A DNA stretch of 11,001 nt, taken from positions 20,227 through 31,227 of the forward strand of contig MU604069.1 in NCBI GenBank assembly GCA_025201845.1, read 5' to 3'. Below, piece after piece: positions 1 through 8,812 of this stretch; position 1 is the first letter of the stretch; each line of letters begins with the position of its first letter. Made by a program: the position numbers and the translations under genes. The notes under the pieces are model-generated. The model saw only the letters and a program-made list of their open reading frames with translations, searched no databases and was not told where the DNA came from. The stretch is from Martensiomyces pterosporus (lineage: Eukaryota; Kickxellomycota; Kickxellomycetes; Kickxellales; Kickxellaceae).

Positions 1-3000
1 GCAGAAATGGCAATTGTCACCCTCGCAATGTCCCGCACCTGGTTGGTGAGGTTGTGTGCCATCTTGTTGACGTTGTACGTGAGGTCCTTCCACGTTCCGT
101 CTGCATTCGGCACATCTGCCTGGGCGCCTAGCACTCCATCAGTGCCCACCATCTTGGCTACGCGGGATACCTCGCTGGAGAACGTGTTGAGTTGGTCCAC
201 CATGTCGTTGATTGTGTTCTTCAGGTCCCTCATCTCACCATTGAGTTCAGAAGTGACCTTCTGCGTCAAGTCACCCGCAGCCACAGCCTTCGTCACTGTT
301 GCGATGTCCCGCACTTGATTTGTGAGGTTGCTCGCCATCATGTTGACGTTGTCAGTCAGGTCCTTCCACGTACCACCGACATTTGGCACATTGGCTTGCC
401 CACCAAGCTCTCCATCAGTGCCCACCATCTTCGCCACACGCGACACCTCGGACGCAAAGGTGCTGAGCTTGTCCACCATGGTGTTGATTGTGTTCTTGAG
501 GTCGCCCATCTCGCCGTTGAGCTCCGATGTGACCTTCTGCGTCAAGTCACCCGCAGCCACAGCCTTGGTAACCGTTGCGATATCGCGGACCTGGTTGGTC
601 AGATTATCGGCCATCTTGTTGACGTTGTCAGTCAGGTCCTTCCACGTGCCATCGACATTTGGGACGTGTGCTTGACCACCAAGCTCACCATCAGTGCCAA
701 CCATCTTGGCAACTCGCGAAACCTCGCTGGAGAATGTGTTGAGCTGGTCAACCATGTCGTTGATCGTGTTCTTGAGGTCGCCCATCTCACCGTTGAGAGG
801 CACTTTGACCTTCTGTGTCAGATCGCCGGCAGCCACAGCCTTGGTCACCGTTGCAATGTCACGAACTTGGTTGGTCAGATTATCAGCCATCTTGTTGACA
901 TTGTCAGTCAGGTCCTTCCACGTGCCATCAACGTTCGGCACATGTGCCTGGCCACCTAGCTCGCCCTCCGTGCCGACCATCTTGGCTACGCGGGACACTT
1001 CAGCCGCAAACGTACTGAGCTGGTCAACCATGGTGTTGATGGTATACTTGAGCTCGCCCATCTCGCCATTCAGCGGGACCTCCACCTTCTGCGTCAAGTC
1101 GCCAGCAGCCACAGCCTTGGTCACTGTCGCAATGTCGCGGACCTGATTCGTCAGGTTACTGGCCATCATGTTCACGTTGTCAGTCAGGTCCTTCCATGTT
1201 CCATCAACGTTCGGAACGATTGCCTGGCCACCAAGCTCGCCCTCTGTGCCCACCATCTTTGCCACACGGGATACTTCGGACGCAAAAGTGCTGAGCTGGT
1301 CAACCATGTCGTTGATGGTGTACTTCAACTCGCCCATCTCACCGTTGAGAGGCACTTTGACCTTCTGCGTCAGATCGCCGGCAGCCACAGCCTTGGTCAC
1401 TGTTGCGATGTCACGCACTTGGTTAGTCAGATTATCGGCCATCTTGTTGACGTTGTCAGTCAGGTCCTTCCATGTGCCATCGACATTCGGAACATTGGCC
1501 TGGGCACCTAGATCTCCATCGGTACCAACAGTCTTTGCCACACGGGACACCTCACTGGAGAACGTGTTGAGCTGGTCAACCATGTCGTTGATTGTGTACT
1601 TCAGCTCGCCCATTTCACCGTTGACGTCAATGTCGATCTTCTGTGTGAGGTCGCCCTTGGCTACCGCCTTCGTGACCTTGCTGATTGTCCGCACCTGGTT
1701 GGTGAGGTTTGCAGCCATCATGTTGACATTGTCGGTCAGATTCTTCCACGTTCCCTCCACGTCAGGAACGTTAGCCTGGCCGCCAAGCTCGCCGTCAGTG
1801 CCCACAAGCTTTGCCACACGCGACACCTCACTGGAGAATGTCTTTAGGCGGCCCACCATCTCGTTGATGGTGTTTTTGAGGAACATCATCTCGCCCTTGC
1901 AGGGGATGTCAACCAGCTTTGTCAGGTCGCCCTCGGAGACCGACGCAGTGACCTCGCTGATGGTGCGCACCTGGCGAGTAATGTTGTACGCCATCTTGTT
2001 GACGTTATTTGTCAGGTCCATCCAGACGCCCTGGACGCCAATAACCCGTGCCTGTGCGCCAAGACGGCCCTCCAAGCCAACCTCAATTGCCACGCGAGTG
2101 ACCTCGTCTGCAAAGTGACTCAGCTGGTCGACCATCTGGTTAATGGTGGCCTTGAGCTGACCCATCTCGCCGTTGAGCGGCACGTCGATCTTCCGCGTTA
2201 GGTTGCCGGCAGAGATGGCCTCGGTCACACTGGCGATGTCGCGCACCTGGACCGTCAGATTGTTGGCCATCCTGTTGACGTTGTCGGTCAGATCCTTCCA
2301 CACTCCATCAACGTTGGGGACAGTGGCCTGGCCTCCGAGCTCGCCGTCAGTGCCGACCTCCTTGGCCACGCGCGAAACCTCCGAGGCAAAGATGCTCAGC
2401 TGGTCAACCATCGTGTTGATGGTGGACTTGAGCGTCCCCATCTCGCCCTTCAGCGGGACCTGCACCTTGCGAGTGAGGTCGCCCGCAGCGACTGCCTTGG
2501 TGACCTGGGTGATGTTTCTCACCTGCCTGGTCAGGTTCTGCGCCATGTCATTCACGTTGCCAATGAGCTCCTTCCACGTGCCCTGCATGTCGTACACGAA
2601 TGCCTGGCCGCCGAGCTCGCCCTCGATTCCCACCTCAACGGCGACGCGCGACACCTCAAGGGCCATGGTGCCCAGCTGCGAAACCATGCTGTTGATGGTG
2701 GCCTTGAGCTCGCCCATCTCGCCGCTGGCCTCGACCTCCACGGTGCGAGTCAGGTCCCCAGCCACCACGGACTTGCACACGCTGGAGATGCCGCGAACTT
2801 GGTGGGTGAGGTTGTGTGCCATGACGTTGACGTTGTCCGTCAGCTCCTTCCACACGCCGTTGACGCCAGGCACCGAAGCGCTGACACCCAGGGTGCCCTC
2901 GGTGCCGACGGCGTGCGTGACGCGGGTCACTTCGAGCGAGAAGGAGCTGAGCTGGTCGACCATGTTGTTAATCGTGGTCTTCAGGCCAAGCATCTCGCCG

Positions 3001-3269
3001 TTGACGTTGACCGTCACCTTCTCCGACAGGTCGCCTTTCGCCACCGAGCTGCACACATGCGCAATGTTGCGCACCTGCTCGGTGTGGATCTTGGTAAGCG
3101 TGTTGACCTCGCTCATCAGCTCAAGCCACGTGCCCCTTAGCCCGTCAACCTTGCCCTGGCTGCCAAGGAACCCGCGGACGCCATCGTTGCGCGCCACATC
3201 GACGATCTCGCTGGTGACAAACGAAAGCAGAGACGCCATCCGATTGACGCGGTTCGCCAGCCTCTCCGT
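1..3269 (-). repeat. Tandem array of 276-bp (92-residue) HAMP repeats
   Basis: The GEM codon triplet recurs at plus-strand positions 231, 507, 783, 1059, 1335, 1611, 1887, 2163, 2439, 2715 and 2991 (start of the CAT anticodon-strand triplet). This is eleven copies spaced exactly 276 bp with no indel. In the protein the anchors are M446 to M1366 in steps of 92. A degenerate unit precedes them and a truncated unit, ending in VTIAIS, is cut by the window edge. Units near the left (C-terminal side) are nearly identical in protein, with [24 protein letters not shown] and [25 protein letters not shown] as recurring segments. Units near 2000-3200 are more diverged, for example the unit with [14 protein letters not shown]. 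Many differences between left-hand units are at third codon positions, so protein sequence is being conserved. In poly-HAMP kinases, alternating HAMP modules are thought to pass a conformational signal to the kinase core. Confidence 0.95.
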
Positions 3270-4328
3270 GTGAGTGACGGGGCGGCTGATCAGCGGTGTT
3301 TTGGCCTGGATGGCGCCGCCACCAGCCGCCTTGCCCAGCGGCCACTCTGCCTCGGCACTTTCTGAATCGACCTGGTGGCAGCGCGTGCACCGGACTCGGG
3401 CACTGAAGTCGCCGTTGAGCACGGCATCTGCCACCTGCTCACACGCCTGGATGCACTCCAGGCACACCTCCTCGCCAGTGCCAGCGACTGTGGTAAAGGC
3501 CGGGTTGGGGGTGGGGAACCTGCTGTTTCCGGCAGACACGGTGGGAGGAGCCAAATACGCTGGAAGGTCAGCACCAGGCTCGCGCCCAGCAGCCACGGTG
3601 CCGGCAGGCAAAAAGGTCGACCACCAGTTGGGCGTCGACAGCGGGCTGCCATCATCGCCATCGCCACTGCTGTTGCCTGCTGGACTGCCCACAGCAGCCG
3701 CTCTAGGAGCAGATTCCCCTGCCTTCCTATCCTCTTTGCTTGCTGGCTCTCTGTGCGACAAGGGAGAGTTTGCCGAGGCCCATGCAGGGCGATCGATGGC
3801 GGGGTCAGGTGGGCAGCCCAGGGACTTTAGCTTTGTCTGTGCCGCCTTTAAAGCCAGTGCCTGCTGCTGGACATGCGCGGCCATCTGGCCCAGATGATCT
3901 TCATAGGCAGCCTTTGCACTCTGCCACGATTGTTCGCGCTGCACCATTCGGCGCAAAAGCTCCATGACACTTGCATCCGTGTGCTCAGTGGTCGAGTCAT
4001 ACGCCAAGCCCCCACTGACGTCATTCCTGCCCCGGCTGTCGGGCAGCTGTATGCTGAACCAAAAGGGCGAGCTACTGGCATCGCGGAAGCTATCCGCGCC
4101 GTTGCTGCTAGTTTCGCTGTGGCTGTCGTCCACCGTGCTCCAGGACGACGTCTGCTCAATGGGGATTCCGCGAGCGGCGCCGGCCAAAGCGTGCTCTGTC
4201 TGCCCCTGCGCCAACGCTGCCGGATCGGCGAAGCCCAGGTATGCATCCACAGCCTCCATGGACGCGGCAAAGTCGCCCCTGTCCAGTTGCACGAGCGACT
4301 CGCCAATGGCTTGAATTGCGCTGGCCAT
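1..4328 (-). CDS. NIK1: Group III (Nik1/Os-1-type) hybrid histidine kinase, N-terminal part; runs off the left edge
   Basis: The minus-strand frame is open from an ATG at 4328 to the window edge: 1,442 codons, no stop, no need for an intron. This ATG has A at -3 and G at +4, and no upstream in-frame ATG occurs before a TGA at 4491-4493. Residues 1-120 are acidic and Ser-rich. Residues 122-168 look like a coiled coil. Residues 170-285 are Pro/Ser-rich. A Cys cluster (C289, C292, C296, C314, C317) surrounds a degenerate HAMP (GDFSARV). From about residue 340 to the end run 92-residue HAMP repeats carrying GDLT, GEMG, LKxTIN and VNxMAxNLT motifs. No membrane segment is visible, so the protein is probably cytosolic. 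Known family members signal through Ypd1/Ssk1 to the HOG MAPK pathway in osmotic stress and are the target of phenylpyrrole fungicides. The HisKA, HATPase and receiver domains expected downstream are not in the window, so kinase identity rests on the HAMP array. Confidence 0.9.
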   Translation of the reverse strand, partial: MASAIQAIGESLVQLDRGDFAASMEAVDAYLGFADPAALAQGQTEHALAGAARGIPIEQTSSWSTVDDSHSETSSNGADSFRDASSSPFWFSIQLPDSRGRNDVSGGLAYDSTTEHTDASVMELLRRMVQREQSWQSAKAAYEDHLGQMAAHVQQQALALKAAQTKLKSLGCPPDPAIDRPAWASANSPLSHREPASKEDRKAGESAPRAAAVGSPAGNSSGDGDDGSPLSTPNWWSTFLPAGTVAAGREPGADLPAYLAPPTVSAGNSRFPTPNPAFTTVAGTGEEVCLECIQACEQVADAVLNGDFSARVRCTRCHQVDSESAEAEWPLGKAAGGGAIQAKTPLISRPVTHTERLANRVNRMASLLSFVTSEIVDVARNDGVRGFLGSQGKVDGLRGTWLELMSEVNTLTKIHTEQVRNIAHVCSSVAKGDLSEKVTVNVNGEMLGLKTTINNMVDQLSSFSLEVTRVTHAVGTEGTLGVSASVPGVNGVWKELTDNVNVMAHNLTHQVRGISSVCKSVVAGDLTRTVEVEASGEMGELKATINSMVSQLGTMALEVSRVAVEVGIEGELGGQAFVYDMQGTWKELIGNVNDMAQNLTRQVRNITQVTKAVAAGDLTRKVQVPLKGEMGTLKSTINTMVDQLSIFASEVSRVAKEVGTDGELGGQATVPNVDGVWKDLTDNVNRMANNLTVQVRDIASVTEAISAGNLTRKIDVPLNGEMGQLKATINQMVDQLSHFADEVTRVAIEVGLEGRLGAQARVIGVQGVWMDLTNNVNKMAYNITRQVRTISEVTASVSEGDLTKLVDIPCKGEMMFLKNTINEMVGRLKTFSSEVSRVAKLVGTDGELGGQANVPDVEGTWKNLTDNVNMMAANLTNQVRTISKVTKAVAKGDLTQKIDIDVNGEMGELKYTINDMVDQLNTFSSEVSRVAKTVGTDGDLGAQANVPNVDGTWKDLTDNVNKMADNLTNQVRDIATVTKAVAAGDLTQKVKVPLNGEMGELKYTINDMVDQLSTFASEVSRVAKMVGTEGELGGQAIVPNVDGTWKDLTDNVNMMASNLTNQVRDIATVTKAVAAGDLTQKVEVPLNGEMGELKYTINTMVDQLSTFAAEVSRVAKMVGTEGELGGQAHVPNVDGTWKDLTDNVNKMADNLTNQVRDIATVTKAVAAGDLTQKVKVPLNGEMGDLKNTINDMVDQLNTFSSEVSRVAKMVGTDGELGGQAHVPNVDGTWKDLTDNVNKMADNLTNQVRDIATVTKAVAAGDLTQKVTSELNGEMGDLKNTINTMVDKLSTFASEVSRVAKMVGTDGELGGQANVPNVGGTWKDLTDNVNMMASNLTNQVRDIATVTKAVAAGDLTQKVTSELNGEMRDLKNTINDMVDQLNTFSSEVSRVAKMVGTDGVLGAQADVPNADGTWKDLTYNVNKMAHNLTNQVRDIARVTIAIS
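3375..3464 (-). other. Cysteine cluster around the first degenerate HAMP of the kinase
   Basis: Within the kinase, residues 289-318 read C-x2-C-x3-C, then 17 residues that include the HAMP-like [14 protein letters not shown], then C-x2-C-H. The surrounding 92-residue repeats have few cysteines, so the clustering stands out. The spacing of two CxxC pairs could bind a metal such as zinc or form redox-sensitive thiols. That is inference, because no known domain is recognised here. Confidence 0.5.
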
Positions 4329-4540
4329 TTTCTCAAAGAAACTCGACGTGACTCTGAGCGTCTCCCTACCAAGATTTAAAATAAATAAAAAACAAAGAGC
4401 GCAAAGCCCCTGGGGCCCAATGAGCTTGTTTAAGCGGTTTTCTTTCTCCTTTTGTTTGACTCCCGCTTCTTGGACAAAAGCCTGTGTAAATCACTCTGCT
4501 TCACGCCCGACGTACTTGCGTGAGTTTAGCTAGGAGCAAG

Positions 4541-4571
4541 GCTGCTGCTATTATTGCTGCTGCTGCTGCTG
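4541..4571 (-). repeat. Interrupted CAG trinucleotide repeat (CTG on plus strand)
   Basis: The plus strand carries three GCT units, an ATTATT interruption and then a run of GCT units. On the kinase strand this is CAG repeats about 215-245 bp upstream of the start codon, probably in the transcribed leader or promoter. Confidence 0.75.
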
Positions 4572-4735
4572 TTTGATTGCTTGGTTTCTGATAGCTGGGT
4601 TTGCTGAAGAGTGTGAAATAAGCGAATTTGCGTTTTGTGAGTTTGCGCAGAGAGAAACAGGCGTCGCGAAGCAGCAGCCTGCTTGTCTACCTTTCCCGGT
4701 GTGTCCGACCAGAGAGCAGCTGCTCTTGTCTCCCT

Positions 4736-4740
4736 ATTGG
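4736..4740 (-). promoter_or_regulatory. CCAAT box candidate upstream of the kinase gene
   Basis: ATTGG on the plus strand gives CCAAT on the kinase strand, about 410 bp upstream of its ATG. CCAAT boxes are common HAP-complex sites in fungal promoters. A 5-bp match alone is weak evidence. Confidence 0.25.
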
Positions 4741-4912
4741 CCAGCAGCCACGCTGCCAGAACTGAAATGGTCAGGTGCTGTCCGATGCTTCGTTGTCTAT
4801 TAGCGCACTTGCGACTTTGTCAGCAGGCAGATATTACAGACTAGAAAAAGCGTTTTGGTATTTGGTAACAGAAAAGAGCACATGAGCACAAGATAAAAAG
4901 TAACAAAGATGC

Positions 4913-4930
4913 GAGAGAGAGAGAGAAAAA
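4913..4930 (+). repeat. GA-repeat purine tract just after the permease stop codon
   Basis: Seven GA dinucleotides followed by four A lie 10 bp beyond the permease stop. On the permease transcript this is a U-rich then CU-repeat tract at the start of the 3' UTR. Such pyrimidine-rich tracts can help define 3' ends or bind proteins, but no function can be assigned. Confidence 0.6.
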
Positions 4931-4939
4931 GGAGGCGGA

Positions 4940-7183
4940 CTAGTGGATTCCAAGCTCAGCCTCGGCTGCCTTCAGCGCCTCGTTCAGGTCCAGGTGGAAG
5001 TACGGCTGGTTGACGCTTAGCAGGGGCACTGCCAGCGAGGAGAGCGTGCTTCTCAGCCCGAGCTTGTCATCAAACCCATTGAGCGTCCAGTCCTCGTTGA
5101 ACAGGGGCTGCAGCAGCCTCTCCTTGTCCTGCGACACCTCGACATGGGCGACGCTGTAGACAGTGTGGGGTGGCTCGGCAGCAACGCCAAACCCACTGGC
5201 AATCAGCGCGCGGCGCGTCCACGGCGACCTAATGCCAGCAAAGTGCCACGCGACTGGGTAGCTGGCATGGCGGTTCAGCTGGCCGCGCACATCAGACAGG
5301 TTCTGGATCGACGTCATGTCCACGTTCGACACACCCGTGAAGTCGAGGATAACTGCACGCAGCTCGGGCAGCGAGTGGTCGATGTCCGACTCTGTCTTGT
5401 GGCGAGGCCCCGGGTCGTTCCACGGCCGGTTTCCAAGCGACCCGTACGGGTTCAGGGCTCCGGGGCGTGTCAGCTCCATGATGGCGTTGACCATGTGGTC
5501 GGTGAAGTTGACGGCGTTCGGGTACATGTAGCTCTCGCTCAGCTGGTAGATGAAGATGCCCTGTGGCGGCGGCTTGGGCACAATCATCGGGTTGGTCCCA
5601 TCGGAGTGGTCCAGCGGAATGAAGATGTTGCGTCCGTTCTCGGCATGTCTGCTGCCGTGCAGGTTGCTCGGCGACTTTTGCTCGTACACCTGGATGGTGC
5701 CAAGGAACTTGCCCTGCGCCTTGGCAATGCGGTAGAGCATCAGTGCGGCTGAGGTGGCCACCGTCGTGTAGATGCCGTTGTCGATCGAGGAGAAGAAGCT
5801 GACAAGGACGCCGGCCCAGAAGATGAAGAACTCGAACGGAGAAACGATCCAGAACGACATGATCGTGCGGGGGTTTGATATCAGGTCGCCAACAGCGTGG
5901 ATGATGACGGCAGCCAGGAGCGCATTGGAGATGTAGAAGAACGCCGGGGGCAGGGCAAAGATGGCAATGACCACAACGCAGGCCGTGATGACACCGGCCA
6001 GCGGAGTGCGCACACCAGCCTTGGACTTGATGGCTGTGCGCGAGAACGAACCCGTAGATGGGTACGCACCGAAGAAGGGGCCAAAGATGTTGTTTAGGCC
6101 GATTGCAATGAACTCCTGGTTCGGGTTGATTGTGTAGTTGTTGACGCGGCCAAACGACTTGGCAATCGAGATGTGCTCAATAATCAGCACAATGACAGCG
6201 GAGGGAATCTTGCTGCCAAGCGCCGAGAGAATAGTCGAGTTGACAGTGGGCACCTCGATGTGCTTGAAGCCGCGGGGAACAACGCCGAGGATGGAGAACT
6301 TGGGGTGGTCGCGGTGGTTGCGGTTGACCAGGAACGAGATAAGGGTGACCAGCAAAATGACAAACACGGTGCGCAGGGTGCTGAGGAAGAAGAACAGGCG
6401 CTCCCTCTGTGGCCACCTCCTGGCCGAGTAGTTGCAGGCCCAGCGAATAAAGTACAGAAGGAAGAGCGAGGGCACGCCGACGGCCGCGTTGATGTCGCAC
6501 TCCTTGATGTGCTTGAAGAAGTTCCCAAACACCAGATAGGTGGAGTCGCGCGTGTTGAACCCCTTGACCTTGTTGTTGCCGAGCATTCCGGGGATCTGGC
6601 CCATGACAATGTTGAGCGCCGAGCCAGTCATAAACGCAGCGATGGCCGGCAGAGGAATAAAATCAACAACAAAGCCGAGGCGGAGCAAGCCCAGTCCAGT
6701 GACAATGCACCCGAGAATCACCGACAGGCAGCTGGCAACAACCCACGGCCGGTCCTGGTACTCGGGCAGCTGTGGCATCACGTCGTTGAGGATATTCCCC
6801 ATCATGATGGATACCACGGCCACGGGGCCAATAGTGATGTCCTTGCTGGTGGCAAACATGAAGTAGGGGGCACAGCCAATGAATGAGGAGTAGAGCCCGA
6901 ACTCGGGTGGCAGCTGGGCGAGCTTTGCGTACGCCATGCCCTGGGGAATAACGACAATGCCCACTGTGATGCCGGCAATCAGATCACCAAGGAACCACGT
7001 CCAGTTGTAGCGATAGATCCATGTCGAGATGGGGAACAGCGACTTGAGGTACGCCTTGGCTTTCGACCGTGTGGGCACGACATTTGTCCTGACCCACTGT
7101 CTTGTTGAGGCCATGGGCTCAACGTACAGGATGGGCTCCTGCTCATGTGCGGTTGACGAATAGGTATGCCTCTGCGACGACAT
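4940..7183 (-). CDS. SulP-family sulfate permease with C-terminal STAS domain
   Basis: This complete intronless frame encodes 747 residues, with ATG at 7183 (A at -3) and a TAG stop. The family (SLC26/SulP; yeast Sul1/Sul2, Neurospora CYS-13/CYS-14) takes sulfate into the cell across the plasma membrane for cysteine and methionine synthesis. Residues 1-60 are a hydrophilic cytosolic N-terminus. The family signature spans about residues 92-114 (PPEFGLYSSF ... FATSK) and is followed by the conserved ITIGPVAVVS. Hydrophobic segments continue to about residue 486, including the EHISIAKSFG region (336-345) and the NNIFGPFFGAYPSTGSFSRTA region (364-384) typical of fungal members. Residues about 540-720 form the STAS domain, with ILDFTGVSNVDMTSIQNL at 612-629 and an intervening loop rich in G, N and P at 572-600. 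Length is close to that of other fungal SulP permeases, a little short of yeast Sul1. Substrate is inferred from family; another oxyanion is possible. Confidence 0.95.
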   Translation of the reverse strand: MSSQRHTYSSTAHEQEPILYVEPMASTRQWVRTNVVPTRSKAKAYLKSLFPISTWIYRYNWTWFLGDLIAGITVGIVVIPQGMAYAKLAQLPPEFGLYSSFIGCAPYFMFATSKDITIGPVAVVSIMMGNILNDVMPQLPEYQDRPWVVASCLSVILGCIVTGLGLLRLGFVVDFIPLPAIAAFMTGSALNIVMGQIPGMLGNNKVKGFNTRDSTYLVFGNFFKHIKECDINAAVGVPSLFLLYFIRWACNYSARRWPQRERLFFFLSTLRTVFVILLVTLISFLVNRNHRDHPKFSILGVVPRGFKHIEVPTVNSTILSALGSKIPSAVIVLIIEHISIAKSFGRVNNYTINPNQEFIAIGLNNIFGPFFGAYPSTGSFSRTAIKSKAGVRTPLAGVITACVVVIAIFALPPAFFYISNALLAAVIIHAVGDLISNPRTIMSFWIVSPFEFFIFWAGVLVSFFSSIDNGIYTTVATSAALMLYRIAKAQGKFLGTIQVYEQKSPSNLHGSRHAENGRNIFIPLDHSDGTNPMIVPKPPPQGIFIYQLSESYMYPNAVNFTDHMVNAIMELTRPGALNPYGSLGNRPWNDPGPRHKTESDIDHSLPELRAVILDFTGVSNVDMTSIQNLSDVRGQLNRHASYPVAWHFAGIRSPWTRRALIASGFGVAAEPPHTVYSVAHVEVSQDKERLLQPLFNEDWTLNGFDDKLGLRSTLSSLAVPLLSVNQPYFHLDLNEALKAAEAELGIH

Positions 7184-7208
7184 GGTTTACCCAGCTATGT
7201 GTGTTGGG

Positions 7209-7234
7209 TGTGTGTGTGTGTGTGTGTGTGTGTG
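7209..7234 (+). repeat. TG dinucleotide microsatellite, 13 units
   Basis: Thirteen uninterrupted TG units lie 26-51 bp upstream of the permease ATG. On the permease strand this is a CA repeat, very probably within the 5' leader. It is likely to vary in length between strains. Confidence 0.9.
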
Positions 7235-7397
7235 GGTTTCTTGTGAGTAGATAGGGAAGGGCGATGGAAGAGGTGTGCGCCTTTGGGCAGCGAATGGATG
7301 AAAGGTGGAACAAAAGAATAAAGTCAGAGGAAGGAATAGAATGTTCAGGGCATCAGAGTTCAGGGGATGGAAAGCGCGGACTAGACCACCAAAGGCT

Positions 7398-7405
7398 ATT
7401 TTATA
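7398..7405 (-). promoter_or_regulatory. TATA box candidate for the permease gene
   Basis: ATTTTATA on the plus strand reads TATAAAAT on the permease strand, about 215 bp upstream of its ATG. With a leader of roughly 150-190 nt this would be a plausible TATA element. Nothing confirms the transcription start. Confidence 0.4.
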
Positions 7406-7635
7406 TCCATACTTTGCATAGCAGGACCCAAGTCGAAATTTCAGCCATGTTGGCGTGTAGCAGCTGCTGGGAGGGAGAGGGGCGGCCCACACACTGTCTG
7501 AGGCGAAAGCTGCATGGTCGGAGATTCAATGCAAGCGTGGGTGTATGCACATGGGGGGAGGGAGAGCGTCTCTCCCGACCTTGCTCCCATTTCTCAACAG
7601 CGGTCCGCCCCTGAAAATAATGGAACGGGCAGCAA

Positions 7636-7649
7636 ATGCGAGCTCGCAT
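7636..7649. promoter_or_regulatory. 14-bp perfect palindrome upstream of the permease
   Basis: ATGCGAGCTCGCAT is perfectly self-complementary and lies about 455 bp upstream of the permease ATG. It could be a dimeric transcription-factor site. A 14-bp palindrome is expected by chance about once in 16 kb, so support is weak. Confidence 0.2.
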
Positions 7650-7815
7650 GAGAGGGAGCAAGTCACTGCCAAAATAAGAATTCAGCATTGCGCATCGCTT
7701 GCAAACGCAAGGCCCCGCTGTCAATGCTACTGAGGTGGGAGAGAGGAGACATGTAGGTTTATCCTGGACTTGACCTTGCGGGCCGATCTGCAGGCGCAAA
7801 TCGAAATTGCATCAT

Positions 7816-7827
7816 CTCATATATGAG
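7816..7827. promoter_or_regulatory. 12-bp perfect palindrome, AT-centred
   Basis: CTCATATATGAG is self-complementary and lies about 635 bp upstream of the permease ATG. It is short enough to occur by chance, so any regulatory role is speculative. Confidence 0.12.
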
Positions 7828-8459
7828 GACACCCCCACGCAGTCCAATTGAATTGTCTACAAATAGCATCATCTTTCGTGGTTTGAGTGAGCAGACGCTG
7901 TATTGTTTACGGAAACGTCAACTGCCTATGCAGCTTCTCCATTGTGGTGCACCATGCGGCGACCACTCCACACATGCGCACTGCTGTTGCGTCCCTCGAG
8001 TAATTTGTATTTTTTAGGCAGCAGGGGAGATACGCACACACATACAAGTGCACATTCGAGTGCATCTATTGTGACGCTTGTGGTATGTGCAAAGTACCAG
8101 CTGACGCTGCTTGTTCTCCAAATGTGTTGGTAGCAGCAGGGTAAAATGGCAGTCGCTGATGCCATCTACCACACGGATTGCAAAATGCGCCGCAGTTCTT
8201 TGGTCCGGGTCACTTGTATACATGCATCCCGCTGCGCGGGTAAATGCGGTCGTGTTTGACAAGAAAAAAAGCACAGTGAGCGAAAGGATGGGTGTGGCTC
8301 TACACCTCGCACCATCTCTGCAGAAACTGCCGGCTGCCGTCTTGCTGCTGGCGTTTGCAAGGCTTGGCGCAACCCGCAGCCCGGCGTGGGGATGCACTGG
8401 TCGCAGCAAATACCGGCGCCAGACTAGCTTTCGCTGTGACTTCTTCGCACGAACCAGCG

Positions 8460-8612
8460 TCGCTTCATAGAATTGATCCTCTCCCTCGCGTCTTGTTCCT
8501 TGGAGAGTTCTCTGCTGCCCACCATCCCAAGAGATTCGCTTCATAGAATTGATCCTCTCCCTCGCGTCTTGTTCCTTGGAGAGTTCTCTGCTGCCCACCA
8601 TCCCAAGAGATT
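8460..8612. repeat. Perfect 76-bp tandem duplication
   Basis: The sequence beginning TCGCTTCATAGAATTGATCC at 8460 is repeated exactly from 8536. The match covers 77 bp at a period of 76 bp and ends at a mismatch (C at 8537 against G at 8613). Zero differences suggest a recent event. The period is not a multiple of three, so any frame through it changes phase between copies, which argues that this region is non-coding. Confidence 0.97.
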
Positions 8613-8801
8613 GGCGCATGTTGACTTTTTGCTCACTGTTGGCTGGATTGCCCACTTTTCCGCCGGGACAGCAATATGCGTGTATGGCGCAATCCGCCAT
8701 GGATATTTGTAAGCGAGCCTTGCTGGCTGGTAATTAGTCAATCGGCTGATTTGAATGTCCGCTGTGCCAATAATCAGCACGAAGGCGCTGCTGGGTTATT
8801 T

Positions 8802-8812
8802 TTTATTTTATT
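8802..8812 (-). terminator. Possible polyadenylation signals for the mucin-like gene
   Basis: TTTATT at 8802-8807 and 8807-8812 reads as two overlapping AATAAA hexamers on the minus strand, about 390 bp past the stop codon of the mucin-like gene. These are the first AATAAA matches I found downstream of it. The long 3' UTR this implies makes the call uncertain. Confidence 0.3.

Larger units (their letters stand above)
4329..4939 (-). promoter_or_regulatory. Intergenic region: kinase promoter/5' leader and permease 3' end
   Basis: These 611 bp separate the kinase start codon from the permease stop codon, both genes being on the minus strand. The region must therefore hold the permease transcript end and the kinase promoter. 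On the kinase strand no ATG occurs from 4329 to 4880, which fits a long 5' leader kept free of upstream starts. Near the start codon is an AT-rich stretch (4374-4393) that reads as T/A-rich on the coding strand. No AATAAA signal is evident just after the permease stop. I see no ORF here that looks like a real gene. Confidence 0.55.

Noticed and set aside
192..3273. Several long plus-strand open frames (up to 366 codons) across the HAMP array
   Set aside because: They are antisense to the kinase and repeat with the same 276-bp period. A repeat unit that happens to lack stops in one antisense frame will give long shadow frames. The minus-strand frame gives a clear known family.
3274..4379. Overlapping open frames on both strands over the kinase N-terminus
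   Set aside because: They are low-complexity translations with no family features, and the kinase frame is continuous through this region.
5144..6886. Plus-strand frames of 202 and 237 codons inside the permease gene
   Set aside because: They are antisense shadows of a GC-rich, well-recognised SulP coding sequence.
8228..8240. Small hairpin CCCGC-TGC-GCGGG
   Set aside because: A 5-bp stem alone is common by chance and no transcript or terminator context supports it.
8014..8700. Minus-strand 228-codon frame in the gene-poor region
   Set aside because: It crosses the 76-bp tandem duplication, whose two copies are read in different phases. It has no recognisable domain and its composition looks random.
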